The translations under genes were made by a program, and so were the position numbers. This document shows positions 10,686 to 25,200 of a stretch of DNA of 64,000 nucleotides, one piece after another. The notes beneath the pieces are model-generated. The model was not told the origin of the DNA, did not search any database, and saw nothing but the letters and a program-made list of their open reading frames with translations. The stretch spans positions 27,756,742 through 27,820,741 of the forward strand of contig OX421497.1 of NCBI GenBank assembly GCA_949126835.1. Direction: 5' to 3'. This DNA is from Anisus vortex (Eukaryota > Mollusca > Gastropoda > Planorbidae). Every line of letters starts with the position of its first letter. Within the stretch, counting starts at the first letter, position 1.

Positions 10686-10755
10686 AGGAGGGGGGGGGGA
10701 GGTGAAGCAGAGGGGGCATATGCTCGGGGCTACACTTTTAAAAGGGGGGGGGGTG
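10686..10755. repeat. Poly-G tracts
   Basis: Two G runs of about 9 and 10 bases within 65 bp (10690 and 10744). Low-complexity, potentially slippage-prone. Confidence 0.8.
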
Positions 10756-11039
10756 GCGGCAGATAATACCTAAATATAGTATTAAATGAAGCAGTTACAG
10801 TATGCAAGTGTGCGTCGCTGAAACTTTTGCCCTGGGGCGCTACATAGGCTTGTGTCCATGCCTTTCTCTTTTTCAAGTTTAAAATATAATTATTCTTTTT
10901 TAGTCTGCCAAGCATTTTCCTGAAGTTGTAAATGTTATAACTTTAAAGACTGCATAAATTACTTACCATCACAACTATGCAATTAACGATATAAGTTTTA
11001 ATGTATTCCGAAACTTTAACAGTACCCTAATTGTTTGAT

Positions 11040-11235
11040 GTATCGGTAAGGGTTGGGCCCTAAATCAATTTGAACTCTTTCAATCATAATATAAACTATC
11101 AAACTAATCTTACCCCATCTTATCTTATACATTATAGACGCTCCTTCTATAAAGAAGATTATTGCGTCTTAGGCTCATCCGTGGTCCGAGTCTAGGCTGG
11201 CATTTTTTTTATCTATTTATTTATACTACAATCAA
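11040..11235 (-). pseudogene. LINE 3'-end fragment, inverted copy
   Basis: The inverse complement of 11140-11200 contains GACTCGGACCACGGATGAG and ACGCAATAATCTTC, matching the 3' tails at 6770 and 20490. No open frame remains. Confidence 0.5.
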
Positions 11236-11239
11236 CCAG

Positions 11240-12635
11240 TGCAAAAAGAAATTAGTTTTGAACATAAATTAAATACACATTTAAACGATAGAAAAAAAGA
11301 TATTGATAATAGCTTTAAATCTTACCCATCTCAGAAACATAAACTATTAAGTGTATCCGTTAATACAAATAATAATATCTGTGTAGAAGAATGCATCGCC
11401 ACAAATCGCAAACAGTTTGTGTATAGAGCATGTAGTTAAAAGATGTTTATGAAAGTTCACTTTCAGTTTGAAAGAAGCATATTAAAAACTAATTGGAGCG
11501 CAAAATACAAAGTTAAAACATATCTTAACTTTTTTTTTTATTGATGATACAATGTCATGCTGATTTTATTTCATTGCGCGGCGAAAATGGTAACGATTTA
11601 AATGCTTTAAAACGGGAATTACCGAAACGCGGATACTAAATAAAAGTCGTCTTGGCTATGACGTCAAAAGAATTGTATTGAACGCGATCGCGCTATATGG
11701 GGAATCCAATGACATGCTTTTTTTCCCTTTTAACCCAATTTAAGAGCTATTTTTAGAAATGGTCAGTGGTTTTTCCAAAAATTGAGGGTCAAGCAGAGGT
11801 TCAAAAGAAATGAGATTGATCAAAAACGCATTTTCTCACCCGAATACATTAATAGGACAGTTTTCGCAAAAATCGTTGGGCCCTTTTTCGAGAACGCTGA
11901 CACAAACACACAAACAAACCCACAAACAAATATACCCCCAATTTTTTCTCGTTTAATATTATTAGATTTATGTATATAAATGTACAATGTTGTTTTAAAA
12001 CTAGTTAATATAGAAAAAAATAATATCATTCCTACTCAACTTGCTTCAAATGTTAAAGACTCCCAAATATATTCCAAAAGAAATAAAAAAAGAACACACG
12101 TTTTTCTATGTGTTAGCAAAGAAAACACTAAAAAACTAAATTTCATGTCACTGTATCATTTGTTGCTGGCGTCCTTAAAAAAAAGACAGTTCGTTTTAAC
12201 ACCTCTGTGTAATTATTATTATTGTTTTAAACTTAATATCTATGTTTATGCCTTCTTCGAACATTAATTAACAAAGTTATGTTAAAGCTTACGTAAAATG
12301 TTATCATTTTCTTTAAAAAAAAGTCTCACTTTTTCAGACTTGACTTTTTTTCCTCAATTTTATCAAACTCGCGATATAAATTTGTTTCTAGCGCAAAAAA
12401 ATCTAAAAGCGGACAAATAAAGATAATGATTAGATAGATCAGTATATATTCTTTACATTCATTGAAGAAAATGCAAAATATTAACGTAATTTTATGTCTT
12501 AAATCGCATTTTACGAAAGGTCCTTAAATAAGGTCGCCAGCATTATATGGGTTAATACAATTACTGAATACTTTTTACATAATTAGTTTAGTTTTCAATT
12601 TATAAAAATCAATATCTACAATGGCTATCCCAGTT
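11240..12635. other. Repeat-like AT-rich stretch, no gene
   Basis: Small frames (11239-11439, 11782-11979, 11980-12267) have no domain features. 11860-11960 carries a (CAAACA)-rich patch. The phrase GTCCTTAAAAAA with GCTGGC (12160-12180) also occurs inverted at 6510-6535, indicating an interspersed repeat. Confidence 0.4.
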
Positions 12636-12639
12636 ATTG

Positions 12640-12960
12640 AAACATGAAACAAATGAAACAAAAAGCTTTAAATGTAGACAACACAAAAATAAAAATGAAT
12701 GTAAAATGTGTCATTAATTTTAAATTAATTAATATTGTAATATCTATTGAATTTTATTTGGCTTCACTGTTATCAAATATATTATACTATTCTTTAAATA
12801 GGTCTAATTTAATATTAGATATGGTTGACCTAAATTTAACCAATCTTGGCATAGTCATAGAACCTAAGCTTAACTTTCTTGCAATGGGAGATTAACTAGC
12901 AATTATATAATGATTACATACAAAACTATAGGAAGAAAAGCTAATAAGTATGGTTTTATT
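12640..12960 (+). pseudogene. Possible reverse-transcriptase C-terminal remnant
   Basis: The frame 12644-12895 ends with LTNLGIVIEPKLNF, which resembles the 'LGV.ID..LNW' block after the polymerase core of LINEs. The rest is decayed. Weak, single-motif evidence. Confidence 0.3.
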
Positions 12961-13095
12961 CTCCAGATTTAAAATATAAAAATATACTCAATTATCTATT
13001 ATAATTCTCTAAAAATCATCAACAATAATATTAGTTACAGTTTGTAACATAGATTTATTGATATTTTAAATTAGGTGATTTTTGTTTTTTTTTAG

Positions 13096-13227
13096 GAATA
13101 TTGCAGCATTTTATATTTTAAGCCAAGGATGAAGATATTCATTAGAAAAGTAGTTGTTAAGACCAAAAGTATTCCAAGGAGTCTGCACAATAGAAAAACA
13201 TTTAAATACAACCCATATTCTTCATTG
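13096..13227 (+). CDS. MORC exon: start of visible S5 transducer
   Basis: Acceptor TTTTTTTTTAG before 13096 and donor GTAAGT at 13228. 44 codons, phase 0 at both ends: [17 protein letters not shown] then [12 protein letters not shown]. The KPRMKIF block is typical of the MORC segment that follows the ATPase core. Confidence 0.85.
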
Positions 13228-16200
13228 GTAAGTCAATATTTTTGTGACATTTACATTTACTTTCATAAAATGTATGCCTACGCCTTCTGTATATTATACG
13301 GATTTTGAAATAAGGACTAGAGTTTAAAGATATAATTCTTATAATGTATTTATTTATTTTCAATTAGAAGGTCTAACTTTTGTACATGGAAACAACATTT
13401 TTTATTAGATTTTACTTCTATCTTCTTAATAAGATCTAGTACTGCTAACGGTTCGGCACTACAAAATAAATTATGGTATTAATCTGATAATGACTGTTCA
13501 GTAATTTTTGTTTTTAGTTTATGCATTTTCAACTAAGGATATTGTGTGTAAGTATTTATTATTTATGAATTTTGTTTGTTAGAATTACAAAGTATTATAA
13601 AAATAAGAATTTTATTAAGATCAAGATGTTTTTCCCATTAATTCAGGAAATTGATGAAGAGACGAAGAAAAATGGTATCAATATAGTTTTTGGATTTTCT
13701 TGTGAAAAAGACAGCCAAAAAAATTATGGTTTTATGATGTACTACAAAAACAGATTGATTAAACCTTATGAGAAAATTGGATGTCAAACACAGGTCAGTA
13801 TTACTAACTATATTAATTAAACTATCATTACAAAATTAATAAAATTACTGCGTTCAAACAAATATCATCAACAACTACAGCAAACAAGCAGCTTTCTAAC
13901 ACAATTAAACAAGCGGATCATACTGACATTTTATAAATAAAAATAAAAGCAAAAGTATTCAATTGTATTTTAATATCATAAGGTGGTTGTAAAGCGCAAG
14001 AGTAACTGTTATGAATTGCGCTAGATCTATCGCGTAGGCCTACACGATAAAGAGGTTCTATGTTCGAATCCTGGTGAAGGCTAGGACTTGTTTCCGAATC
14101 TGGAGGGTGTCCCTGAGTCTGCACAGCTCTGATGAGTTCCTGACTTTAAATATGGCAAAATAATGGCGGCTGGGCATTGTGCAACCTATTGTACACAATC
14201 TTCTGTATGCCGTGGCCACAGACACTGGTGAACGATGCTTCACCGGCCCTACGGATCAAGTTTGTCAGACGAGATATATATTTTAACATAGTTTATTAGT
14301 TTACTTGTAATTGCTGAATTTTTTATATTCTCTTAGAACACAGGAAAAGGAGTTGGTGTGATTGGCGTTGTGCAACTGGATTGTTTAAAACCAGGTCACA
14401 ATAAACAAGAATTTACTGAAGGAAAGCTATATAAGTAATAACTTTTTCTTTGGTATTATATATATTTCTTTAAGCAAACTTTATTACATTTATCTGTATT
14501 TTTTTTATACAATTAGAATACCAGTCATACATATTTTAAAGTGTGTTTTTTTTAATTAGTAGATGATCGTTATTTCCTGGATTAAAAATAAATAATATTT
14601 TGGTTTCGTTAAGGACATTCTTGCATAGCTTAATTCTTTCCAGCCTAGCAAATATTTGGAAAACCTGGTATAAAGTGCGGACAAATTAAAGGTTGACTAT
14701 CTGTCAAATATCATTGCATGATTTAATATAAAGCATATTTTGTACAAAATGTGTCAATGTCAAAACCAGATTTCGTCTTTTTGAGCGGAGATGTTTACAT
14801 GGTGGTTGTGGTTACAACAGTAAATGAGACAAGACCTTGGCCCTAAAACATAAGCAAATTAGTGTGATTTATGATAATACATTTAATAGTGTAACTGTGT
14901 CCTATAAAATATTAACTCTGTCAGTGCCAGTGATGATCCTTACAGTTGTGATTCATCAATCAATAAGTGCGTGGAATATCTGTTCTGTAATAGGATTTAT
15001 ATTATATTTATCACCAAGTTGCATACAAACAGCTGTATCTAACCTTGTTATGGCGTGGAAATAATTGTTAAAAGATTGAGGAACATTTGCTATTTTATCA
15101 GTCTAGTGCAATCTTGATATAAATACATACTTCCAACATTGAAAGACAGGTGATAATGAAAGGAAGAGGGCTGTTTTTGGTATAGCTTACGCATTAGGTT
15201 TTATATACATTATCTTCTCTTTAGATTTAATACAAATGCTTTTATCCGTGTATAAATTTATCATAAGACTATTTAAAATAAATAGTATGCAATCCTTCAA
15301 TTGTGCACTATTTACGCTTAAACATTTTTTTTTACTTTGAAATAAACTTTGATATTGACATTTTTAAATGTTCATATTTATGTTTGAGAATGTGATAACA
15401 TGCAAATATTTGAAATTACATCCCAACGTATTGGTATTTCTTGTTATTAGCACTGTCATTAAAACAATGAAAAATAAGTTGGCACAATATTGGGATGTAA
15501 CAATGGGTTCGACATCTGGGACGAACGATGAAATGTAGGTAGCCTATATTCTTGAATAGTGTTTACTAATAACTTTTTTCGCTTTAGTAACAGTATTATA
15601 GCTTTAATTCACAGTTACTTCTTCTGTTATTTTGTGCTGACATTAAAAGATTGATAAAGTCTAAAACTAAATAAAATATTTACAGGCCATGTATTAAAAG
15701 AAGTAACTTCAAGTTTGTAAGGAAATTTTAAACTGTAATAAAATTTTATATTCTTTCAATGGAAAAATGATATGCCTAAGACAAAAAGAGATCATTTCAT
15801 TACAAAATATATATTTAATGAAAATGGGTAATGTTTTAAAATTTCTTGAATTAAACTTTCGTTATCTCGAATAAAATGAATTATTTTACATACAATTTCA
15901 TAAAATTCATTAATGTATCAATTCGTTTATGAATTTAACCTATTTATGCAGCAACAGCATTAAGCGACCAGATTGGGTCTGGGTTCAATGTGATGCGTGT
16001 GATAAGTGGCGACGTTTGCCAAAAGGGACGGATCGTGACTCACTTCCCGATAAATGGTTTTGTATTTTGAATGAAGACGATACATATGCGTAAGAAATAT
16101 ATCTTTATGTTCATATGTTCTTATCTAATTAGTTTATTTGAAGTAGATTACTAAAGAAATAAGCTGGTAGATGAGAGGGCGAACCAAATCAAAAACCTGC

Positions 16201-19200
16201 TGCCTTGCAGGAAGTGGAGGGATCCACAAAGGCTAGGGAACATAACCCGAAAAAGGCAGCTATCATGAGACCTGAGAGGGGAACTCCTTTCTAGACGGTT
16301 ATGCGCTAGGCTAGCAACCTGCCATGTAAAAAAAAACATAAAGCTATAGAAACAGCAACAGACATGTCCAAAAGCCAAACTATTATGGGAGATCAGCTGA
16401 GGGTTGAGGCTTTGACGCCTGATATGACGAGGCGAGATGAAAGCCGAAAGGAAGTCTCTCTTCCTACACAATCCTTGGCGACCTCTCGAAAAGAAATCAG
16501 AATTGGAGCATGGAATGTTCGCACCATGCACGAATGAGGAAAAACTACCCAAGTAACAAAAAGAAATGGTACGCTATAAAGTCAACATATTGGATGTAAA
16601 TGAAATGCGGTGGACTGTCTCGGGAATGGTAACTCTGGCATCAGGCCAAACCGTAGTTTACTCTGGAAGAACTGCCGGTCAGCATCAGGAAGACGTAGGT
16701 CTTATCATGTACAAGAAGGCAAGGAAAAGTCTATTGTGCTGGGAGCCAATTGATGCCCGAATAATCAGAGCAAGATTTTTCTCAACATATGCTTAGATTA
16801 CTGTCATACAGTGCTACGCGCCCACAGAACAAGTATCAGAAGATGAAAAAGACATGTTCTTTTACTATCATAACCTGCAAAGTCAGATAGATAAATCTCC
16901 TCGACACGATATTATGATAATTATGGAAGACCTAAATTCAAAGATAGGATGTGACAACAGTGGTTATGAGTATTGCATGGGCAAGGAAGCCATGGGAAAA
17001 AGAAACGACAATGGCCAACGCCTCATTGATATATGCCTAGAGAATGGCTTGGTTATAGGAGGTAGCGTTTTCCAGCACAATAATATTCATTAAGCCACCT
17101 GGACCTCTCCTGACAACAAGACAAAGAATCAGATTGACCACATTGCTATCAACCAGAAGTGGAGAACAAGTATGAAAGGTGTCAAGGCGATTAGGGGTGC
17201 TGACGTTGGTAGTGACCATAACCTTGTCTTATGCAAACTCAAACTAAAGAAAGTTATCGAAATTCCTAGTTACCAACTCTATGACTCTTCCAAATTGAAA
17301 GATACACTAGTAAAAACAGTTTTCTGTTGGAACTACGGAATAGATTCAGCCTACTAGAAAATCTTTTAGAGAACGACATCAACACACACTGCGATAAGAT
17401 TTTCAATGTATACACTGAAACCAGTAGAACAACACTAGGACACAAAACAAGACAAAGAAAGGAATGGATTTCCGATGGCACCTGGAGCCTCATAGAACAA
17501 AGGAAAGAGGCAAAGCAGAAAATGCTCACAAAAAATGGAGAAAGAAATACAGAAGCTAGAGAGGATTACAAAAGATTCAACATTGGAATAAAGTGAAGTG
17601 CAAGACAAGACAAAAGATATTATGTAGACAACATGACACTAGAGGCACAGATAGCAGCTGATAAAGGCGATAACCAAACAGTCTACACAATTATTAAGTC
17701 CCTTACGGGAGGTCTAAAGAGCAAATCGACGACTGTTAAAGATAAAAATGGAAACAATATGACGATAGGGAAAGACCAGCTCCAGAGGTTGGCAGAACAT
17801 TTTGAAGATATCCTAAATAGACCGGACCATGAAACAGACATGAGTTTTTAGAATAAAGTGTAAAAAGGGCCCATTATGGAACAAGAAATAATAGAAGCCA
17901 TCAAACAGTCCAAAGAAAACAAGGCGCCAGGAGAGGATAGAGTTACGGCAGACATGCTCAAGTCCAGCCAAACACTGTGTGCAAGAACACTGGTAGGACT
18001 TTTTAATAAAACATGGGACAAAGAACATGCACCTACCTCATGGAAACGACTATTTGACTATTGTCAAAGTCCCCAAGAAAGGCGACCTAACCATATGTGA
18101 GCATTGGAGAGGCATAAACCTATTGTCTACAACAGGAAAAATCTTGTGTAGAATCCTACTGATGAGAGTGAGAACAGGAATAGAGAGAGTCCTACGTGAA
18201 GAACTAGCTGGTTTCAGAGCTGGAAGATCATGCAATGATCAAATCTTTGTCCTGCGTACCATAGTGGAATACTAATTGGAATGGACTCCTCTTTGTGCAT
18301 CAACTACATAGAATTTGAAAAGGCTTTCGATAGCATCCACCACCCAACGCTAAGGACAATTTCGGAATCATAAGGATTCCCAGGCAAAGTCATTAACATC
18401 CTGAAAGACATCTATAATAGAAACCAGTGCTGTGTACGCCATGAAAACCAACAGAGTGAATGGTTTTAAGTGAAAACAGGTGTCCAACAAGGATGTGTGA
18501 TCTCATCTGTTATCTTCTTAATAGTAATGGACTGGGTCATGAGGAGAGCTACTGCAGACAAACCTCGAGGCCTAGTATGGGGACTAACTTCCTATCTAGA
18601 AGACTGCGATTTTGCAGATGACATAGCTCTGCTCTCTCATTCTCAACCAGATATACAGGAGAAGACAACAAAAGTAGGACAAAAAGCCAAAAGTGTTGGT
18701 TTAAAGGTCAAATCAGGAAAAACAAACTGGGAAAAATATGGAAGTCATCCTCTCTGCAACTAAGAACAAAACTGAAACTATACAAGTCAAATGTACGCTC
18801 AGTCCTTCTCTATGCTGCAGAGACCTGGAAGACCATTGCCGAAATCGAAAGCCGTCTTAGAGGGTTTGAAGGAAGATTTCTCCGACGCATACTAAAGATT
18901 AACTGGGAAGACCACATCTCCAACAGTGAAGTTCGAAAGAGAACTGAAATAAACTTCATTGTCGAACAAATCAAGAAAAGAAGATGGGGATGGCTAAGTC
19001 ACATCCTCCGCATTGACAAAAGGAGGCTCCCAAGCAGTGCATTGAAATGGACCCCACCAGTAAAAAGGCGAAGGGGAAGACCAATGGGTATATGGAGGAG
19101 GACAATGGACGAGGAAGCAAATGCCACCAACAAAAAATGGCATGAATTCAGATGGCTCGCCCAGGATAGGGAGGCCTGGCGGAACTTTGTTGCTGCCTTT

Positions 19201-22200
19201 TTTTCCACGGGGAGCGAGAAAGAATAAGAGAGACGAGAGGGCAATTAAATGGATGGAGTCACTAGTATAGGAGTTGGCAACCTTTTTTGTACCGGTACGT
19301 GAATGACAAAACGGGGAAAATCACTGACCAAATGATTTTGTGTGCGAACCAAAATGTTTGACAACTCATTCAAATAACCAGAAGGAATAAAGTCATCTAC
19401 TATAGTAATGTCAGCAAAAAACAAAATAGTAGCGTGTTAGGTTTGGCAAAAGTGTCAGCAGTTGCCCACCCCTACTCTAGTCAATGCAAGTACAACACTT
19501 CAAGTTAAAATATTCTATTCTTGTTATCCAAATGGAAAATAAGTACGTCTGCCGCAACAATAGAATGTTCTTAAAATAAATGGAGAAAAAATATTAATAT
19601 CTTTTTTTTAAATTTATTAATAAACAATAATTTAAGAAATGAATCGTGATTATTCAAATCAATACATTTGTTTCAGTCGTTGCGATACTGAGGAAGAACC
19701 AGATCACATGGAATCACAAGAAGAGAGGTGATCATTTATTGTAATAAGTTTGTCCATAGCATATAATATACATGGACCGCTTGCTTTATTTTTTTATGCT
19801 ATTATCTTCTTTTTTGCAATTTCCGATTCTAAATAAAGTAATTGTCATACAAGTTCCGTTTTTATTAGATCGCATTTTTTTTTACTTCAAATGAATATTT
19901 GTAGGCCTATAAATCCTATTATCATTGACTATAATAAGATGGACCGCCTGCTCTATTTTTAGAGCTTATGTTCTTTTTCCGTGCACACACGACACTAATC
20001 TATAAATGTTTCCGCTCTGTACAACTTTCGATTTTAATTTTTCATTGAGAAAATCATAGCGATTAAATAAAACGGAGCTTGTATATCAATAACTATATTT
20101 CCTGTATAGCAATTACTATATTTAGAATCGAGAATTCCGAAAATCAACGTTTCAAGTCCACATATAGCAGAAATACTAAAGCATGCGGTCCATGTATATT
20201 ATAGTCTATGGTTTGTCACATTTAAATAACTTAAATAAATGTCGTCATAATGAAAACTTAAATTTATTTCATTTTTAAGGAAAGAATGTTTGAAATACAA
20301 CACATTTACATGTTGCAATGCTCAGATAAGGACAAAAATAATTCCATTATCCCTCAAGAAAGAATAAATGCATGGAAGTGCTCTTTCTTACCGAGTGGCA
20401 TCTGGGCATTGAATGGGTTGCCTAAACAAACCAGGAAAACTAGTAATCTAATATCATTAAAAACACTAATAAAAAATACAATACTAGACTCAGACCGCGG
20501 ACGAGTGTAGAACGCAATAATCTTCTTAATTTAAAATGCGTATATAATATATAAGATATATCAATGCTTAAGAATATTTTCTTTAATAAAAATTCTAACT
20601 CTAAAATATAACAATTTTAAAACTAGACTAAATACCATCTAACTTAGATTGAATTGACATTTAGCCTATCCATCCCTTTAGCAATACAGCCCATGTAGGG
20701 CTTTGGCCTGCTTCACCACCTCCTTCCATTCGGGCCTATCCCTGGCTTTAATTCGCCACACCCGCGCACCAAGCTTTTGCAAATCTGCTTATACAGCTTC
20801 AAGCCATCTTTGTCTTGGTCTGCCCTTAAGCCTCTTTCCTCTTGGTCTCTGGTGATGTGCTGTTCTGGCTGCTCTGCCTTCTGTCATTCTTTCCAATTGG
20901 CCTGCCCACCTCAGTCTGCCCTTCTTTATTTCAGCTACCACCGTTGGATCCTTGTACAGGGTGTACAGTTCTTCGTTTATTCTTGACCTCCATCCATCTA
21001 GGTCTTGCACAGCTCCATATATCTTCCGCAGCACTTTTCTCTCCCAGGTATTAAGCAGCACTTCAATGGATTTTGTCATTGTCCATGTTTCATTATGCAT
21101 CACCACTGGTCTTATTATGGTTTTGTATATTACCTTCTTCGTTCTTTTCGAGATATTTTTGTTGCGGAATACATTTTGGAGGCTAAAATAGGCACGATTT
21201 CCTGAAGCTATTCTTTCTTTTATTCCGGTAGTATCTCATTCCTTTCATTAAGGCTTGACCCTAAGTATTTGAAAGTATCTACTCTTTCAAATGTGCGATT
21301 CTTGGGTTTGAAGTCTTCCTTGTCTTCTTCCTTTGTATCATCCCTCATCAGCACCATGTACTTTGTTTTGTGGTCATTGATCTCAAGTCCTGCCAGCTTG
21401 GATGCATCTTCCAGCTCTGTAAGAGCTTGTTGAATGGCATTTTTATTCCTTCCAAGCAAGGCTATATCATCAGCATACGCTAGGTACTGCAGAGGTTGGC
21501 TATATAGAGTTCCGCTGGGGTGTATGCCTGGGGCTTCTCTATTGAAGTATTCTGTTATCGTCCCTCTAGTGTCTAAGTTAATGTTTCTTATGACTCTCTC
21601 TAGTACTAGGTTGAATAGCATGCACGATAGTGAGTCTCCTTGTCGGAGTCCTTATTGAATTGGGAATTCACGCAAGTACTCTCCCTGGGCCTTGACTTTA
21701 CTTCTAGATCTATGTAGGGTCATGTATATTAGTCTAGTTAGCTTATTAGGGATCCCAAAGAATTCCCGTGTTTCATATAGATATTTTCTATTAAACTATC
21801 ATAAGCCATTTTGTAGTCTATGTAGAGCTGATGTACTGGTATATTATATTCATAACATTTTTCAAGCAGACATCTAATGGTAAAGATCTGTTCGTTTGTG
21901 GATCTGTTAGGTCGGAATACGCATTGGTAATCACCTAGTATATTTTCTGTATATTGTTGTAGTCTACTTGCTATTAATTTAGACATAGCCTTGTATGTAA
22001 CATTTAAAAGTGAGATTCCTCTATAGTTTGCACAATTAAATTTAGATCCTCTCTTGTGTATTGGTGTTACTAATGCCGTTTCCCAGTCTGTATGCATTTT
22101 TTCTTCTTGCCATATTTTTTCTATTAGCTTGTGTATTTCTATGTGTAGCTCTCTCTAGCATATTTAATAAGCTCTGCTGTGATAAGGTCCTCTCCTGGGG

Positions 22201-25200
22201 CTTTATGGTTCTTGAGTGACATTATTTCTTTTGTTGTTTCCTCTAGCGTTGGTGAGTTTACAAGAGGGTCTGGTCCTCCATAGGGCAGGTTATATTGGTG
22301 TGTGTCATTTTCTCCTGTATTTGGTTTAATTAGTACTTCCTGAAAGTATTCTGCCTATCTCTCTAGAACTCTGCTGTTTTCTGTTATTAGTTCACCCTGC
22401 TTATTTTAACACATGTGGGGTCTTGCTTGAAAACCATTTTTCTCGTCCTTTATTTTCATGTACATTCCTCTCATATCTCAGCTCCTTGCCAATTCTTCTA
22501 TCTCCAATAGTTTAGCTTTTTCCCAGTCCCTTTTTTTCTTTCTGCATAAATTAGTGGCTTTCCTTCTAGCTTCTGTGTATAGTGTCAGGAACTTAATTAT
22601 GAATAATTAAGCAAGAAATCCTGGCTCAACTAATTAAGTTTAATACAATGATAATTATATTAAATACCACTAACAATTTACTACAAGTAGCACAACGTAA
22701 AATAGAATGACAGAGACTATCTTTTAAATGTAGAAAATGATTACTTTACTATACTTTATTAATGTTGATCTTAGTTTAAGAAAAACAAACAAACAAATAT
22801 CAAAACCAATATTATAAAATGATAAGCTTATATATAAGAAAAAATTAGTATATTAAAAGAAATTCTTTCAATATAGTACTAATGAAAAAAATAAGTGAAG
22901 AAGTATGAGTGACATTAATTTATAAACATTAATGCGTAATATAAAATGGCCTGCTAACAAAATTGATAGAGAATGAATATAAGAAGAAGATTAGATCTAA
23001 TAACAAAAGTGATTAATATTAAAATCTGCTATCCATATCCATAGTTTGTATCTCGTATAACAATAGCATAGGGTCTGTCCCGCCTTAGTTCAACTGTTAA
23101 GACTTCCCTTCGTTTCACCTGCTTGGTCCCTCCGACGTCCACTATGGCACGACACGGACAACCCACTCCGACGTATTAGTGGCGCAACTAACTGCTGCCA
23201 GTAGTCAGTCAATATCGTGGTCGTCCTCTCGTCTCTCTCTTACTCGTTTCCTTCACTACACACTGGCCGTCACCTAAATAGTAGTCAATAAAGTACTAAG
23301 TACAGTCCTATTTATATGTAACTTGTCTAATGGAAAGTATTGATGTAAAACCCAACTTACCCGTGTCAGAAATTAACTGTCCAGTGTCCTCTTTATTCGG
23401 TGGTCTGGCAAAGTCTCGTCTACGGACAGATAAATTAGCTTGAGCAAGATACAAACATCAAGCCTCTTAGCAAAAGTTCTGTGCCGCAAAGTCAGTCTCC
23501 ATAAGTTAAATAGTCGTCTCGACTCCCCCAATTTCCTAGCCTGTCAGTTTCCACATTCCATCTAAAAATTTATGCCCGTGTCTTGGCCAACCTTGATTCC
23601 CCCTTTGTCCCTTTAGCGCCCTATCCGTCTATAGTTACCCGCCCCTAGGTATACATCTTCCTGTTAGACTCTCTCTACCTCGATTCTGTTGTTTGTGCTA
23701 GAGTTGATGTGTCGTAGGACCAAGCTCAGTATTAGCAAGATATTATTATAATTTTGTTAGCGTTCCCATGATTTTAATTGTACTTGACATCACCCCCCTT
23801 CGCTTGACTATATTTAACGATTAAATATAGTCACATGTAAATGATAAATGTAATCATAATATTAGATACAATCAAATATGAGCAGTTTCAAAACATGTGT
23901 AAAAATTATGGATAGTTAAACATAGATTACAATAGTAAGTCATGGGAATAGAGTCTGACACTTGACAATGTACAGTACAAGAAACCATAAGAAATCAGTG
24001 CACTCAAACATCGGCATAGCAAGATTAGTGTAGAAACAGCTAGATTAACCGAGACAAAACATCAGCATTGACGTTGTTAACACCCTTAATGTGTTGGATT
24101 GTGAAATGATAGTCTTGTAAAAGCAAGCTCCATCTACAGATTCGAGAGTTGCCAAAAGTTGCACTTTTGAGATAGGAGAGCGGTCGGTGGTCACATTGAA
24201 GTGTAAAGTGTGTGCCGAGAAGATAGCGTGACAGTCGCTGCACGCTCCAGACAATAGCTAGACACTCTTTTTCAATAGTGGAGTAACGCTGTTCTCTTGG
24301 TAGTAGCTTCCTGCTGAGGAATTTCACTGGGTGATGGAAACCGTCAACAACTTGCATTAAGCAACAGGATATACCTATATTTGAGGCATCAGTCTGTAAA
24401 ACAAATGGCAATTGAGGATTTGGAAGCGTTAATATAGGTGATGTTGTAAGACAAGTCTGAATTCCTCTCAGTGCACTGTCACACTCTGGACTCAAATAGA
24501 CTTTAAGCGGTTTCCCTTTTTTAAGAAGTTCAGTTATAGGAGACACCAGATTAGCGAAGGAAGGTATAAACTTACTGTAATAGTTGGCTAGGCCCATCAA
24601 CGAACGGACTTCCTGCTTTGTTTGTGGTACTCTAAGGTTTAAAACTTTCTCAATATTTGAAGGGTCAGGTCTTAAAGTTCCCTCTCCTACCACGTGCCCC
24701 AAGAAGTTGATAACATTGTGAGCTATCTGGAGCTTACTTGGTTTTACAGTAAAACCTGTTTCGCGTAATCTGTGTAGAACAGCGGAAAGTGATTCTAGAT
24801 GTGATTCCCAAGTATCATTAAACACACATATATCGTCGAAATAGAATATCACGTTCGACAAACCCTTTAGAACATTGCGAACTGTTCTATTAAAGAAGCT
24901 TGGGCAATTGATTAGGCCAAAAGGAAGGTATTTGAACTGGTAATGCCCTCCCGGTACTCTAAATGCCGTAAAATGACGACTGTCTGGTTCGATTGGAATT
25001 TGATGGAAGCCCTTTGTGAGGTCGATTTTTGTAAAATACTTTGCAGTACTAAGGTATGTAAAAAGGTCTTCCTGATCAGGAATGACTTCGGCATCAAATT
25101 TGGTAATGGCATTCAGTTTACGAAAGTCAACACAAGTGCGAATGGTACCGTCTCGTTTTTTCACTAACACAACAGGGGATGCATAAGGCGAATCTGATTC

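Noticed and set aside
20280..20510. A MORC exon after the acceptor TTTTTAAG at 20279
   Set aside because: The phase-2 reading hits a stop after about 28 codons and the region overlaps a LINE 3' tail; joining to 38658 fits better.
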